Origin: JBOHRE01 sp050732635
Lineage (GTDB): Bacteria > Gemmatimonadota > Gemmatimonadetes > Longimicrobiales > RSA9
NCBI GenBank assembly: GCA_050732635.1
Contig: JBOHRE010000001.1
Coordinates: forward strand, 40,651 to 104,650
DNA length: 64,000 bases
Reading direction: 5' to 3'
Position numbers and translations under genes: made by a program
The notes under the pieces: model-generated
Told to the model about the DNA's origin: nothing
The model's database searches: none
The model's input: the letters and a program-made list of their open reading frames with translations, nothing else
Part shown: in pieces, positions 25,611 to 34,198 of the stretch
Layout of the letters: each line of letters opens with the position of its first letter
How positions within the stretch are numbered: the stretch's first letter is position 1

Positions 25611-26171
25611 TCAGTCATACACGAGGAGCGAGCGCACCGAGCGGCCCGTCAGCCGCTGCCGTCCATTGAGGAAGCCTAGCTCCAGCAGGAACGCGAAACC
25701 AGCGACCGCTCCACCGAGCCGCTCGATCAGGCGCGCCGCGGCCTCCGCGGTGCCACCGGTGGCGAGTACATCATCGACGATCAGGACGCGATGCGACGAT
25801 GCGATCGCGTCCACGTGCGCTTCGAGAAAGTCCTCCCCGTACTCCAGCGCATAGGCCTCGCGCATCGCTGTGAACGGCAGCTTACCGGGCTTGCGGATGG
25901 GAACGAAACCGAGCCCGAGTCGAAGCGCCACCGGCGCGCCGATGATGAAGCCGCGCGACTCGATGCCCACCACAATGTCGGGAGTGACGTCTGCCGCTGT
26001 GTCGGCCAGTGCATCGATGGCTGCGGCGAAGAGCATCGAATCCGCGAGCACGGGCGTGATGTCCTTGAAGAGGACGCCCGGCCGTGGGAAGTCCGGCACG
26101 TCGCGCACCGCCGCTCGCAGGCGATCGGCCACGGGCGCACCGGGCACCGACGTCGCTTCGGGGTCAGGCAC
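25611..26171 (-). CDS. apt: Adenine phosphoribosyltransferase
   Basis: Purine salvage enzyme forming AMP from adenine and PRPP in the cytosol. Signatures are DFPRPGVLFKDITPVL at the N-terminus, VGIESRGFIIGAPVALRLG, RKPGKLP and the PRPP-binding loop VLIVDDVLATGGTA. The GTG at 26171 gives 186 aa and overlaps the upstream gene's stop by 8 nt, the same overlap style as ccmC-ccmD; an ATG at 26207 would overlap by 44 nt and adds unconserved residues. Confidence 0.93.
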   Translation of the reverse strand: MPDPEATSVPGAPVADRLRAAVRDVPDFPRPGVLFKDITPVLADSMLFAAAIDALADTAADVTPDIVVGIESRGFIIGAPVALRLGLGFVPIRKPGKLPFTAMREAYALEYGEDFLEAHVDAIASSHRVLIVDDVLATGGTAEAAARLIERLGGAVAGFAFLLELGFLNGRQRLTGRSVRSLLVYD

Positions 26172-26709
26172 CCGAGTGCATGCGGCCGGCAAGGTATCCC
26201 GCCACAACGCCGGCGAGGATTGCCTCCAGGCGGTCGCTGCTCACCACCCGCTCGGCGAGCCCGTCCGCCCCCTGCTCGCGTACGACCCGTGCGAGCTCCT
26301 CGAGCTGTTTGGCCGCACGCTGCGCATCCGCGGCGGCCTCCTTGCCAGCCGCCGCCGCGCGACCCGCGTCGCCAGCCGCCGAGCCCCGAGCCTCGTCCGG
26401 AATGAAAAAGGCATCTTCGGGAAAGGTCGCGGCTTCGGCCTCGACCGCCTTCCCTCCGGCGGGTTCTGACGGCAGCTGAACGATGTCGTCGAGAAGCAGT
26501 TCTTCGACCTGCGTCGCCCCGCCCGCGGCGTCCCACGGAAAGTCGCCGTCCTCGCCAGGCGTGGGCCCACCAGCCTGCCCGCTGCCAGGACCTGAGCCGG
26601 ACGTGCCGCCGGGTGTCGACTGATGTGCCCCGCTACTGCCTTTTTGAACCGACCGCCCGCTGCCGGGGAAGAACGGTGGCGCGATCGGTTCCCGCGGCTC
26701 ACCCGCCAT
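26164..26709 (-). CDS. Hypothetical acidic, low-complexity protein
   Basis: A 181-residue protein of no recognised family. The N-terminal third is Gly/Pro/Ser-rich and disordered. The middle is acidic (VEELLLDDIVQLPSEP...EDAFFIPDEA), and the last 70 residues form an Ala-rich amphipathic helix (AAADAQRAAKQLEELARVVREQG) ending in a Gly-rich hydrophobic segment (AILAGVVAGYLAGRM) that could touch a membrane. The ATG at 26709 is chosen for GGAG 6 nt upstream. It is translationally linked to apt. No function is proposed. Confidence 0.6.
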   Translation of the reverse strand: MAGEPREPIAPPFFPGSGRSVQKGSSGAHQSTPGGTSGSGPGSGQAGGPTPGEDGDFPWDAAGGATQVEELLLDDIVQLPSEPAGGKAVEAEAATFPEDAFFIPDEARGSAAGDAGRAAAAGKEAAADAQRAAKQLEELARVVREQGADGLAERVVSSDRLEAILAGVVAGYLAGRMHSGA

Positions 26710-26794
26710 ACGATGCTCCTTCGCCAGTGACGACTCGGGGATCATCAGTGTCCGGAAAATAGGCCGCCCGCACCGCCTGCGGAAGGGCGACCAC

Positions 26795-27430
26795 TCAGAG
26801 GAACAACTTGATCGCGGCGAAGCCGAGGACGATCAGGATCAGAAACGTCCAGGCGAGCCGATCGAAGTAGCGGTCGATGAACGCCTGGATACCGGCTCCA
26901 AAGAAGCGGATCAATGCGCCCACGAGGAAGAATCGGGCACTGCGACTGGTGATACTGGCCACCAGGAAGACTAGGAACGGGACTTGGAACACGCCGGCGG
27001 AGAGCGTGAACACCTTGTAGGGCAGAGGCGTGAAGCCTGCGAGGAAGACGGCCAGGAACTCGTAGCGCTCGTAGAGCTGCTGCACGTGCTCGAAGCTTGC
27101 CGGTGTCACACCGGGCACGTAGGCGAAGAAGAAGGTGTCGACTGCGGACCAGAAGCCCCAGCCGATGAGGTAGCCCACGGCGCCGCCGATCACCGACCCG
27201 GCACTGCAGATCAACGCGAATCGGAACGCCTTGAGTGGGTTACCGATCGCCAGCGCGATCAGCAGCGGGTCCGGCGGAATCGGGAAGAATGACGACTCGG
27301 CAAAGGCGAGCAGGAAGAGCGCAAGCGCTCCGTACGGCGTGTAAGCCCAGGAGAGCACCCAGTCGTAAAGCCGCCGTAGGACGCCGGGCCGCGCGTGCTG
27401 TTGCGGTTCGGATGACTCCACGAGATTCAC
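26795..27430 (-). CDS. DedA/VTT-domain membrane protein (YqaA-like)
   Basis: A 211-residue inner membrane protein of the VTT/SNARE-associated (DedA) superfamily, YqaA branch. Landmarks are FAESSFFPIPPDPLLIALAIGNP and GFTPLPYKVFTLSAGVF, with several hydrophobic helices. DedA proteins are lipid scramblases or undecaprenyl-phosphate transporters and affect envelope and proton homeostasis; YqaA-type members are less studied. Last gene of the DUF512-der-plsY-gpsA operon; its ATG overlaps the pcm stop. Confidence 0.85.
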   Translation of the reverse strand: MNLVESSEPQQHARPGVLRRLYDWVLSWAYTPYGALALFLLAFAESSFFPIPPDPLLIALAIGNPLKAFRFALICSAGSVIGGAVGYLIGWGFWSAVDTFFFAYVPGVTPASFEHVQQLYERYEFLAVFLAGFTPLPYKVFTLSAGVFQVPFLVFLVASITSRSARFFLVGALIRFFGAGIQAFIDRYFDRLAWTFLILIVLGFAAIKLFL

Positions 27431-28077
27431 TCACTCCATCCATAGCGTCCGAGTAGCGGCACGAATGTGCAGCGGGTCACCACCTCATGCACATAGTCGT
27501 CGGCCGTGCGACGGATCAGCGTCAACTCCTGTTCCTGCCGCGAGCCCAGCGGGATCAGCAGGCGGCCGCCCGGGGCGAGCTGATGCAGCAGCGCCGGCGG
27601 CACGTTCGGTGCCCCGGCCGCGACCAGAATCGCGTCGTAGGGCGCATACCGCGACCAGCCGATGGTGCCATCGCCGACGAGCAACGCCGCGTTCGCGATC
27701 CGCAGGACGTCCAGCGCCGACCGCGCGGCGCTGGAAAGCGCGCGGATCCGCTCAACGGAATACACCTGATGCGCGGCCGTCGCGAGCAAAGCCGTCTGGT
27801 ACCCTGTGCCGGTGCCGATCTCGAGCACGCGGTCGGTTGGCCGCAGCTCGAGGTGCTTCAGATACAGCGCCTGCAGCGATGGCTGGGAGGCCGTCTGCCC
27901 CAGGCCGATCGGCAGGGCCGCGTCTTCATAGGCACGATGATGCACGGCCGCCGGCAGGAAAACATGACGAGGAACCTGATCGAACAGATTGAGGATCGCG
28001 AGATCGTCGATCCCCTTGTCTCGGATCGTCTCGATCAATTGCCGGCGCTGAGCCTCGAAATACCGATCCCTCACCAC
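27427..28077 (-). CDS. pcm: Protein-L-isoaspartate O-methyltransferase
   Basis: Repairs isoaspartyl residues in aged proteins by SAM-dependent methylation. 216 aa with SAM motif I VLEIGTGTGYQTALLA, the upstream substrate motif PLPIGLGQTASQP-like (here LPIGLGQTASQPS), and post-motif GDGTIGW. It starts 7 nt inside the end of surE. The surE-pcm pairing is widespread in bacteria and supports both calls. Confidence 0.93.
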   Translation of the reverse strand: MVRDRYFEAQRRQLIETIRDKGIDDLAILNLFDQVPRHVFLPAAVHHRAYEDAALPIGLGQTASQPSLQALYLKHLELRPTDRVLEIGTGTGYQTALLATAAHQVYSVERIRALSSAARSALDVLRIANAALLVGDGTIGWSRYAPYDAILVAAGAPNVPPALLHQLAPGGRLLIPLGSRQEQELTLIRRTADDYVHEVVTRCTFVPLLGRYGWSE

Positions 28078-28820
28078 CCGAGTTCCCAGCCCTGTAGGTC
28101 GCGGATCAACCCGTAGTTCGTCAGGTCCAGGTGCAGAGGTGTGACCGAGACGTAGCCCTCCTCGATCGCGCGAAAGTCCGAGCTCTCAGCGCCCCACCAG
28201 CGGCTTTCGCCGCCGCCGATCCAGAAATACTCGCGGCCGCTCGGGTCCATCGCGCGCGTGAGGGAGTCGATGTACGCGCGCCGACCCAGCGTCGTGACCC
28301 TTACGCCCTGCGACTGCGTCGGCGGCAGCGGCGGTAGGTTGATATTGATCAGTGTATCCGGCGGGAAGTCGGCTCTGCCGATGATCTGCCGCAGCAGCTC
28401 AAGCAGCCGCGACTCCCACGCCTCCAGGTGTTCGGCTTCGCGGCCCGCGTATGACAACGCAATCGCCGGGATGCCCAGTATGGTCGCCTCCATAGCCGCT
28501 GCGACCGTGCCTGAATACAGCACGTCGTCGCCAAGGTTCGGTCCGTGGTTGACGCCGGACAGCACAATGTCTGGCTTCTCCTCCAGAATTTCGCCCATGG
28601 CAAGCACGACACAGTCGGTCGGTGTGCCGTCGACAATGTGAACGTTCGGTTCATCGTTCCGTACGCGAAGCGGATAATGCAAGGTCAGCGAATGACTGGT
28701 CGCGCTCTGCTCCCTGTCTGGCGCAACCACGCGTACTTCGCCGAGCTGCTCGGCTGCGCGTGCAAGAACACGGATGCCGCGTGCCAGGTAGCCATCGTCA
28801 TTCGTGATCAGGATCTTCAT
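28071..28820 (-). CDS. surE: 5'/3'-nucleotidase SurE
   Basis: Survival protein SurE, a metal-dependent nucleoside monophosphatase. 249 aa with the N-terminal metal site ILITNDDGYLARGI, VVAPDREQSATSHSLTL, and SGVNHGPNLGDDVLYSGTVAAAMEA, all canonical. Its ATG overlaps the end of the MerR gene (ATGA). Confidence 0.94.
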   Translation of the reverse strand: MKILITNDDGYLARGIRVLARAAEQLGEVRVVAPDREQSATSHSLTLHYPLRVRNDEPNVHIVDGTPTDCVVLAMGEILEEKPDIVLSGVNHGPNLGDDVLYSGTVAAAMEATILGIPAIALSYAGREAEHLEAWESRLLELLRQIIGRADFPPDTLININLPPLPPTQSQGVRVTTLGRRAYIDSLTRAMDPSGREYFWIGGGESRWWGAESSDFRAIEEGYVSVTPLHLDLTNYGLIRDLQGWELGW

Positions 28821-29215
28821 TCAGCGTCGGCTGTCGGCGGCCTCAACAGGTCCGCGAGCGCCTGCAACTCTTCATGCAACGATGCGATTACAGTGGGCGC
28901 GAGCGCCGCCTCACCCGCGCTGCGCAGCTCGCCGCCTCGCCGCAGGTGCTCGAGCTTCTGTCGTGCACCCTCGATCGTGTACTTCTCTGTGTACAACAGG
29001 TGCTTGACCAGCAGGATCAGCTTGATTTCCTTGCGCTGGAACACGCGGTTGCCGGAGCGATTCTTCGACGGGTTGAGCACTGGAAACTGCGTCTCCCAGT
29101 AGCGCAACACGTGTGGCTTCAGACCCGTCAGCTCGCAGACTTCGCCCATCGAGTAATACTCACGCTCCGCGATCGGACGCTCCGCTCCGCTGGTGGATTC
29201 GACGGTCTCGCTCAT
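28817..29215 (-). CDS. MerR-family transcriptional regulator
   Basis: A 132-residue protein with a winged-helix MerR DNA-binding domain: YYSMGEVCELTGLKPHVLRYWE is the recognition region (residues about 20-42), with the wing NRVFQRKEIKLI. The C-terminal part is a dimerising helix without metal-binding cysteines or a larger effector domain. It sits between gpsA and surE with overlaps on both sides, so it is made together with lipid and repair enzymes; target unknown. Confidence 0.88.
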   Translation of the reverse strand: MSETVESTSGAERPIAEREYYSMGEVCELTGLKPHVLRYWETQFPVLNPSKNRSGNRVFQRKEIKLILLVKHLLYTEKYTIEGARQKLEHLRRGGELRSAGEAALAPTVIASLHEELQALADLLRPPTADAE

Positions 29216-30219
29216 AGCAGCTCGGATTTCGGGTCTCGAAGCATCAGATTCTCCACGGCCTCACGCGGCTCGCGGCCCTCGAACAATACTGCATGGACCT
29301 CAGCGACGATCGGCATCTCGATTCCGTTGTCGCGTGCCAGCGCATAGGTCGCGCGCGTGGTCTCGACGCCCTCGGCGACCTCCGACATCCCGCCCAGGAT
29401 CTCACCGATGGCACGGCCACGGCCGAGCTCGACACCGACACGCCGATTCCGGCTCAGCTCGCCGGTGCAGGTCAGGATCAGATCGCCCATGCCGGCCAGG
29501 CCGGCGAATGTCCGTGCATCCGCGCCGAGCGCCACACCGAGCCGCGCCATCTCCGCCAGTCCGCGCGTGATGAGCGCCGCCAGGGCGTTGTGTCCGAGTT
29601 CCAGACCGATGGTCATGCCCGCGGCCAGGGCCATGACGTTCTTGAGTGCGCCGCCGAGCTCGACCCCGAGTACGTCCGGATTCGTGTAGACCCGAAACCG
29701 GTCACTCTGGAAGAGGTGCTGCGTGACCACGGCCGCCTCGGGCGAACGACTGGCGACGACGACTGCGGTTGGACGGCCCCGCGCAACCTCGAGCGCAAAG
29801 CTGGGACCCGACAGAAACGTCGCCCGCTCGGCTGCGCCGGCTGGCAGCACGTCCGCGAGGACGGCATCCATCGTCTTGCCGGTCCGCGTCTCGATCCCTT
29901 TCGACGCGCTGACCACGATCGTGTCCGCGCGGAGGTGAGCGGCCGCGCTTCCCATCACCCGGCGCACGTGCTGCGAGGGGCTGACCGAGACTGCGACGGC
30001 GGTCCCCTCCAGCGCCTCGTCGAGACGCGTGGTCGCGACCAGAGTCTCCGTGAGGCGAACGCCGCCCAGGTATTTCCGATTCTCGTGCGCGCCGTTCACG
30101 CTCGCGGCGACCTCCTCCTCGTAGCACCAGAGCCGAACGGTCGACCCGTTGTGGGCCAGCAGGTTGGCCAGCGCCGTACCCCAGGCGCCGGCCCCGATCA
30201 CAGCCACGCGTTCGCTCAT
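29212..30219 (-). CDS. gpsA: Glycerol-3-phosphate dehydrogenase [NAD(P)+]
   Basis: Makes sn-glycerol 3-phosphate from dihydroxyacetone phosphate for phospholipid synthesis. 335 aa with the Rossmann motif GAGAWGTALANLLA at the N-terminus, catalytic region GGALKNVMALAAGMTIGLELGHNALAALITRGLAEM, and NRRVGVELGRG. It is directly coupled to plsY, the acyltransferase that uses its product (ATGA overlap), so the two form a functional pair. Confidence 0.96.
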   Translation of the reverse strand: MSERVAVIGAGAWGTALANLLAHNGSTVRLWCYEEEVAASVNGAHENRKYLGGVRLTETLVATTRLDEALEGTAVAVSVSPSQHVRRVMGSAAAHLRADTIVVSASKGIETRTGKTMDAVLADVLPAGAAERATFLSGPSFALEVARGRPTAVVVASRSPEAAVVTQHLFQSDRFRVYTNPDVLGVELGGALKNVMALAAGMTIGLELGHNALAALITRGLAEMARLGVALGADARTFAGLAGMGDLILTCTGELSRNRRVGVELGRGRAIGEILGGMSEVAEGVETTRATYALARDNGIEMPIVAEVHAVLFEGREPREAVENLMLRDPKSELL

Positions 30220-30824
30220 GTAACGCGTCGCCTCAGTGTGCCGAGGCGCTGCTCCTCACCTCGCAGCAGTCGCGCGAGGTTCGCGCGATGCGCCCAGATC
30301 ACGAAAACGGCCAACCCCGCTGCCAGCCAGAAGACCGGCGTCGGGCCCTGCTCGAGGAGTGCGATCAGGGGGATGACCGCAGCCGCGACGATCGATCCCA
30401 GCGAGACGAGACGCGTGGCCACGACAATGACGGTCCAGAGCACGAGCGCGGTACAAACGGCGATCGGCGTCAGCGCCAGCAGCGCACCGGCGCTCGTCGC
30501 CACGCCCTTGCCACCGCGGAACCCCACATACACGGAGAACACGTGACCGATCACGGCCGCCGCCGCATAGCCGAGTGCCCAGAGCGCTTCCCCGGTGCCA
30601 TCCCAACGCGGAAAGAAGTAGACCGGAAACCAGCCCTTTGCCAGATCGAAGACCAGCACGGGAACGGCAATACGCCAGCCTAGCACGCGAAAGGTGTTCG
30701 TCGCTCCGAGATTGCCACTTCCCTGTCGCCGGAGGTCGAGCCCACGCGTGAGCCGGCCCGCTATGTAGCTGCTCGGCACCGCGCCGACCAGATAGCTGGC
30801 CAAGAGCAGCGCAAGTGGCCTCAC
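30216..30824 (-). CDS. plsY: Acyl-phosphate:glycerol-3-phosphate acyltransferase PlsY
   Basis: Integral membrane enzyme that makes lysophosphatidate from acyl-phosphate and glycerol 3-phosphate. 202 aa from GTG 30824: LLASYLVGAVPSSYIAGRL, the SGNLGATNTFRVLG glycerol-phosphate loop and GFRGGKGVATSAGALL are all canonical. The GTG is supported by a strong AGGAGG 5 nt upstream, inside the end of der, and by a GTGA overlap with the der stop. An upstream ATG at 30881 would add a non-family extension. Confidence 0.95.
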   Translation of the reverse strand: MRPLALLLASYLVGAVPSSYIAGRLTRGLDLRRQGSGNLGATNTFRVLGWRIAVPVLVFDLAKGWFPVYFFPRWDGTGEALWALGYAAAAVIGHVFSVYVGFRGGKGVATSAGALLALTPIAVCTALVLWTVIVVATRLVSLGSIVAAAVIPLIALLEQGPTPVFWLAAGLAVFVIWAHRANLARLLRGEEQRLGTLRRRVT

Positions 30825-32149
30825 TCCTCCTCCTTGCGGCCACGGAACCGCAGTCGCAGCGGCGTACCCTGCAGCGGCCACCGCTCCCGCAGGCCGTTGT
30901 GCAGGTAGCGCGAGTAGCTTTCGGTGATCCCCTTCGGCCAGTTCGTGAAGAGAATGACAGTCGGTGGCGCTTCACCGGCCTGCGTGGCGTAGTACAGTTT
31001 GACCGGCCGGCCCTGAAAATGTGGCGGCGGTTGGCGCTCCGCCAGCAGCCGCACCGCCTCCGTCAGCTCATGCGTACCGATGCGCGTGTGGCGTGTGGCG
31101 TCGACCGCGAGCACCGTCTCGAGCACCTGATGCACGCGCTGGCCGCTCAGCGCCGACGCGAACAGGATCGGCGCCCACCGCAGAAAAGGCACGCGCTCCT
31201 GGAGCTGCTCTGTGAACCTGGCCGACGTCATGGTCTCCTTCTCTACCAGGTCCCACTTGTTCGCGACAATGATCAGTCCGCGACCGGCCTCCCACACCTG
31301 CGCAGCGATCCTGAGGTCTTGGACGTGGGGCCCCTCGTTCACATCGATCAGTAGCAGGCAGACGTCAGCGCGTTCGAGCGATCGACGCGTTCGTAGCGAG
31401 CTGTAGTACTCGAGCCCCGGCTCGATCCTCGACTGGCGACGGAGTCCCGCCGTATCGATGAAGATCAGCTCCCGTCCGTGATATCGTAACGGCGTATCAA
31501 TCGCATCGCGCGTCGTGCCCGCCACGGCACTCACGACCAGGCGCTCCTCGCTCAGCAACCGGTTGATGAAGCTCGATTTGCCGACGTTCGGCCGGCCGAT
31601 TACAGCGATGCGGATCACGCCCGGCGCCGAATCGACCGGCGGCACCACCGGCAACCGGGCCACGACCGCATCGAGCAGATCGCCGGAGCCCTTTCCCGAT
31701 ATCGCGCTGACCGGCAACGGCTCACCGAGCCCGAGCTCCCAGAACTCATGGTAGCCCGGATCATACGGCAGGCGGTCCACCTTGTTCACGACGACCAACA
31801 CGGGGCGCTCGGTCTTGCGCAGAAGCTCGGCGATGCGGTGGTCGACTGGATGGGGCCCGGTGCGTCCATCGACCAGCAGCACGATCACCTCGGCCTCAGC
31901 AATGGCGGCCAGCACCTGACGGCGCACGGCCGGAGTCACGGCCTCCTCGGTCTCCGGCTCCAGGCCGCCCGTGTCGATCACGTAGAAGGCGCGCCCCGCC
32001 CATTCCGTAAGCGCGATGTTACGATCCCGAGTCACGCCCGGTTCGTCTTCGACGATGGCGCGTTGCTCGCCCAGGATCCGATTGAATAGAGTCGACTTGC
32101 CTACATTCGGGCGACCGACGATCGCGACCGCCGGCGGCGCTTGGCTCAC
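30821..32149 (-). CDS. der: Ribosome biogenesis GTPase Der (EngA)
   Basis: Tandem-G-domain GTPase needed for 50S maturation. 442 aa; first P-loop GRPNVGKSTLFNRI (residues about 11-24) and second GRPNVGKSSFINRLL, each with DTGG/DTAG, NKVD and NKWD specificity motifs, then the KH-like C-terminal domain ending in a basic/acidic tail. The start overlaps the DUF512 gene (ATGA), and the last codons (AAGGAGGAGTGA) double as the ribosome-binding site for plsY. Confidence 0.97.
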   Translation of the reverse strand: MSQAPPAVAIVGRPNVGKSTLFNRILGEQRAIVEDEPGVTRDRNIALTEWAGRAFYVIDTGGLEPETEEAVTPAVRRQVLAAIAEAEVIVLLVDGRTGPHPVDHRIAELLRKTERPVLVVVNKVDRLPYDPGYHEFWELGLGEPLPVSAISGKGSGDLLDAVVARLPVVPPVDSAPGVIRIAVIGRPNVGKSSFINRLLSEERLVVSAVAGTTRDAIDTPLRYHGRELIFIDTAGLRRQSRIEPGLEYYSSLRTRRSLERADVCLLLIDVNEGPHVQDLRIAAQVWEAGRGLIIVANKWDLVEKETMTSARFTEQLQERVPFLRWAPILFASALSGQRVHQVLETVLAVDATRHTRIGTHELTEAVRLLAERQPPPHFQGRPVKLYYATQAGEAPPTVILFTNWPKGITESYSRYLHNGLRERWPLQGTPLRLRFRGRKEEE

Positions 32150-33417
32150 AAGGCGTCGACCGCCGAGGCCAGCTCGTGCCCAGCCACCACCTGTAGCGGC
32201 GCGACCATCTCGCGGACGGTGTCCAACGCAACATCGTCGATGAAGCGTCCTTCATCGTTCAGTGCCTCGGCCGGCAGCAACGCCCCGTTCAATTGTCCCG
32301 CGCCAGCCAGCGCGTGCAGGACATCCCGACCCGGCAGCAGGGCCGCCGTCGTAACGCTCTCGCCGAACATGCCGTTCACTACGGGCAGCAGCACGAACGC
32401 CGCGCCAGTCACGCGCTCCAGGCGAGGCAGTAGGGGCTCCAGCAGCGCGGCCATCCGCGTGCCGGTCACCACCGCAATGCGCTCGCCATCCCGACGGCGC
32501 ACCGTGTCCACCCTGGTTTCGAAGCCGTCCAGGAACTGGCGGACCGCACCGACACCGTTCTCGGTCAGCGGCCAATCATCGTAGTAGCGACCATCCGGCA
32601 CGGCCATCCCCGCGCTCAGGAACAGCTCATCGGCCGCGTACGCCCACCCCCGTCCTCGTTCTCTCAGGGCGCGCCTCCGGGCCCGTACGAGCTGGCCTAC
32701 CGCAGCCCCGGCCTCCGCCGCGGTCAGCAGCCGCACCGGCCGATTCAGGTTGTAGCGTGTCAGGCCGACTGGCACGACCGACAGCGACAGCACGCCGGGT
32801 CCCAGGTCCCACAGCTCTTCGATCGTGCGCTGGAGGTGTGATCCGTCGTTCCAGCCCGGACAGAGCACCACCTGCGTATGCACCTCGATGCTGGCATCGA
32901 TCAGCTCCCGCAGCCGCGCAACGATATCGCCGCCGCGCGCTACGCCCAGCATCCGCTCACGAACCGCCGGCTCCGTGGCATGCACGCTCACGTACAGTGG
33001 CGAGAGCCGCTGCTCCTTCAGCCTGGCAAAGCCGCGTGGTCCGAGATTCGTCAGCGTCACATAGCTGCCGTAGGTGAACGACAGCCGGAAATCGTCGTCT
33101 TTCAGGAACAGTCTCGCACGTGCCCCCGCAGGATTGCCGTCAATGAAGCAGAACACGCACTTGTTCGAGCACTGTCGCACCGTGTCCGGCGTTGGGACGA
33201 TACCCAGCGCCTCGCCCGCTTCCTTCTCGATCTCGAAGACCGTGACCTCGCCTTCGCGATCCCTCACCTCCAGCTCGAGCTCTCCCTCGACCTCCAGGAA
33301 ACGAAGGTCAATGCTGTCCCGGATCCGCTCCCCATTGATGCGGATCACGCGACTGCCGATTTCGAGCACCAGCTCGCTGGCAATCGTTCCGGGAATGACT
33401 TCGGCGATACGAACCAT
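32146..33417 (-). CDS. DUF512 radical-SAM-like iron-sulfur protein
   Basis: A 423-residue protein of the TIGR03279/DUF512 family. A PDZ-like N-terminus (residues 1-70) precedes the cysteine cluster RQCSNKCVFCFIDGNP, a radical-SAM-like CxxxCxxC arrangement. The catalytic-barrel region follows (LYVSVHATEPAVRERMLG, CPGWNDG) and then the DUF512 C-terminal domain. Function is unknown in the family. It leads the der-plsY-gpsA operon; the same neighbourhood with der occurs in other phyla, which hints at a translation or ribosome link. Confidence 0.88.
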   Translation of the reverse strand: MVRIAEVIPGTIASELVLEIGSRVIRINGERIRDSIDLRFLEVEGELELEVRDREGEVTVFEIEKEAGEALGIVPTPDTVRQCSNKCVFCFIDGNPAGARARLFLKDDDFRLSFTYGSYVTLTNLGPRGFARLKEQRLSPLYVSVHATEPAVRERMLGVARGGDIVARLRELIDASIEVHTQVVLCPGWNDGSHLQRTIEELWDLGPGVLSLSVVPVGLTRYNLNRPVRLLTAAEAGAAVGQLVRARRRALRERGRGWAYAADELFLSAGMAVPDGRYYDDWPLTENGVGAVRQFLDGFETRVDTVRRRDGERIAVVTGTRMAALLEPLLPRLERVTGAAFVLLPVVNGMFGESVTTAALLPGRDVLHALAGAGQLNGALLPAEALNDEGRFIDDVALDTVREMVAPLQVVAGHELASAVDAL

Positions 33418-33432
33418 GAAATACCCACGCTT

Positions 33433-33456
33433 CGGGGCGGTCTCGCGACCGCCCCG
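33433..33456 (-). promoter_or_regulatory. Leader hairpin before the DUF512-der operon
   Basis: CGGGGCGGTC and GACCGCCCCG make a perfect 10-bp stem; on the minus-strand RNA the loop is GCGA, a GNRA tetraloop. It ends 15 nt before the DUF512 ATG and lies downstream of the predicted promoter, so it is probably a structured 5' leader. No T-run follows, which argues against simple termination. Confidence 0.55.
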
Positions 33457-33477
33457 CGTTATCCACGTTAACCCTTT

Positions 33478-33506
33478 AGTTTACTTGATTTGCAGCGTTT
33501 CCTCAA
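33478..33506 (-). promoter_or_regulatory. Putative promoter of the DUF512-der-plsY-gpsA operon
   Basis: Minus-strand TTGAGG, 17 bp, TAAACT (4/6 and 4/6). It lies in an unusually AT-rich stretch for this genome, just after the DUF2007 gene, and would give a leader of about 55 nt that contains the hairpin at 33433-33456. Confidence 0.45.
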
Positions 33507-33511
33507 CAAGC

Positions 33512-34006
33512 CTACGGCTCGTCGCCACGCCTCTCGGCGCTCGCCTGATCGGCGTCCTCGAAACGCAACGCGCCGTCGGCGCCCTCGTGTTCGACAATGA
33601 TCTCGCGTGCCGTCGCGTATTCCCAGGCCGGGACCAGCACCCGGACCGGACTCAAGTCACCCAGTTGCACGGCGAACGCGTGGTCATGTTGTGAGAAGAC
33701 ACGAGCGTCGATGCCTTCCGCGACGAGATTGTCACGCAGCAGCTGGGCCTCGATCTCGCTCGCCGTGGTGTAGACCTGCGCCCATCCCTGGATCATGGGA
33801 ATGCTGGCATGCGCCTCACAGAGCGCGGCCCGTGAACTCGACTGATCGCACGCCTCGCAGAGTGGCGTCTCGCAGATGACGCATTGCACGACTGCGTCCC
33901 GGTCGGCGTGGTTCACGCACGGTCGCTGTGCGTACAGCGCGCCGCACGCGGCACAGGCCGAGGCGTGGATTTCGACCTGTTCGCCGCACCGTTCGCATTT
34001 GCGCAT
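33512..34006 (-). CDS. Zinc-ribbon/DUF2007 protein
   Basis: A 164-residue protein with three cysteine clusters in its first 60 residues (CERCG...CAACG; then a CVNH/CVIC/CEAC B-box-like ligand set) and a C-terminal DUF2007-type domain (VYTTASEIEAQLLRDNLVAEGIDARVF...VRVLVPAWEYATAREII). DUF2007 domains are small ferredoxin-like folds of unknown signalling role. No signal peptide. It may be monocistronic, with a strong hairpin on its upstream side and the DUF512 promoter on its downstream side. Confidence 0.78.
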   Translation of the reverse strand: MRKCERCGEQVEIHASACAACGALYAQRPCVNHADRDAVVQCVICETPLCEACDQSSSRAALCEAHASIPMIQGWAQVYTTASEIEAQLLRDNLVAEGIDARVFSQHDHAFAVQLGDLSPVRVLVPAWEYATAREIIVEHEGADGALRFEDADQASAERRGDEP

Positions 34007-34114
34007 GGCTCAGCCCCGGCCCGAGTGTGCAGTTGCGCGAGTGCAAGAAATATGCGCCGCCACGACGACCGGCCGGGTCTTGCCGCGATCGGCAGATTGC
34101 ACCAGCGCCACAGC

Positions 34115-34153
34115 GCGGCAGAGGGCACCCTGTTTCGGAGTGCCCTCTGCCGC
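34115..34153. terminator. Perfect 14-bp inverted repeat, probable terminator
   Basis: GCGGCAGAGGGCAC and GTGCCCTCTGCCGC are perfect complements around an 11-nt loop. It lies 46 nt after the TPR lipoprotein stop (minus strand) and 109 nt before the DUF2007 gene start. Neither side has a T-run, so it is a very stable structure without the usual tail. The rest of the 34007-34198 gap shows nothing else recognisable. Confidence 0.6.
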
Positions 34154-34198
34154 CCGCGTGCGCGCTCGGGGTTGCGCCGGTTTGTCCGCCGCAGCTGG

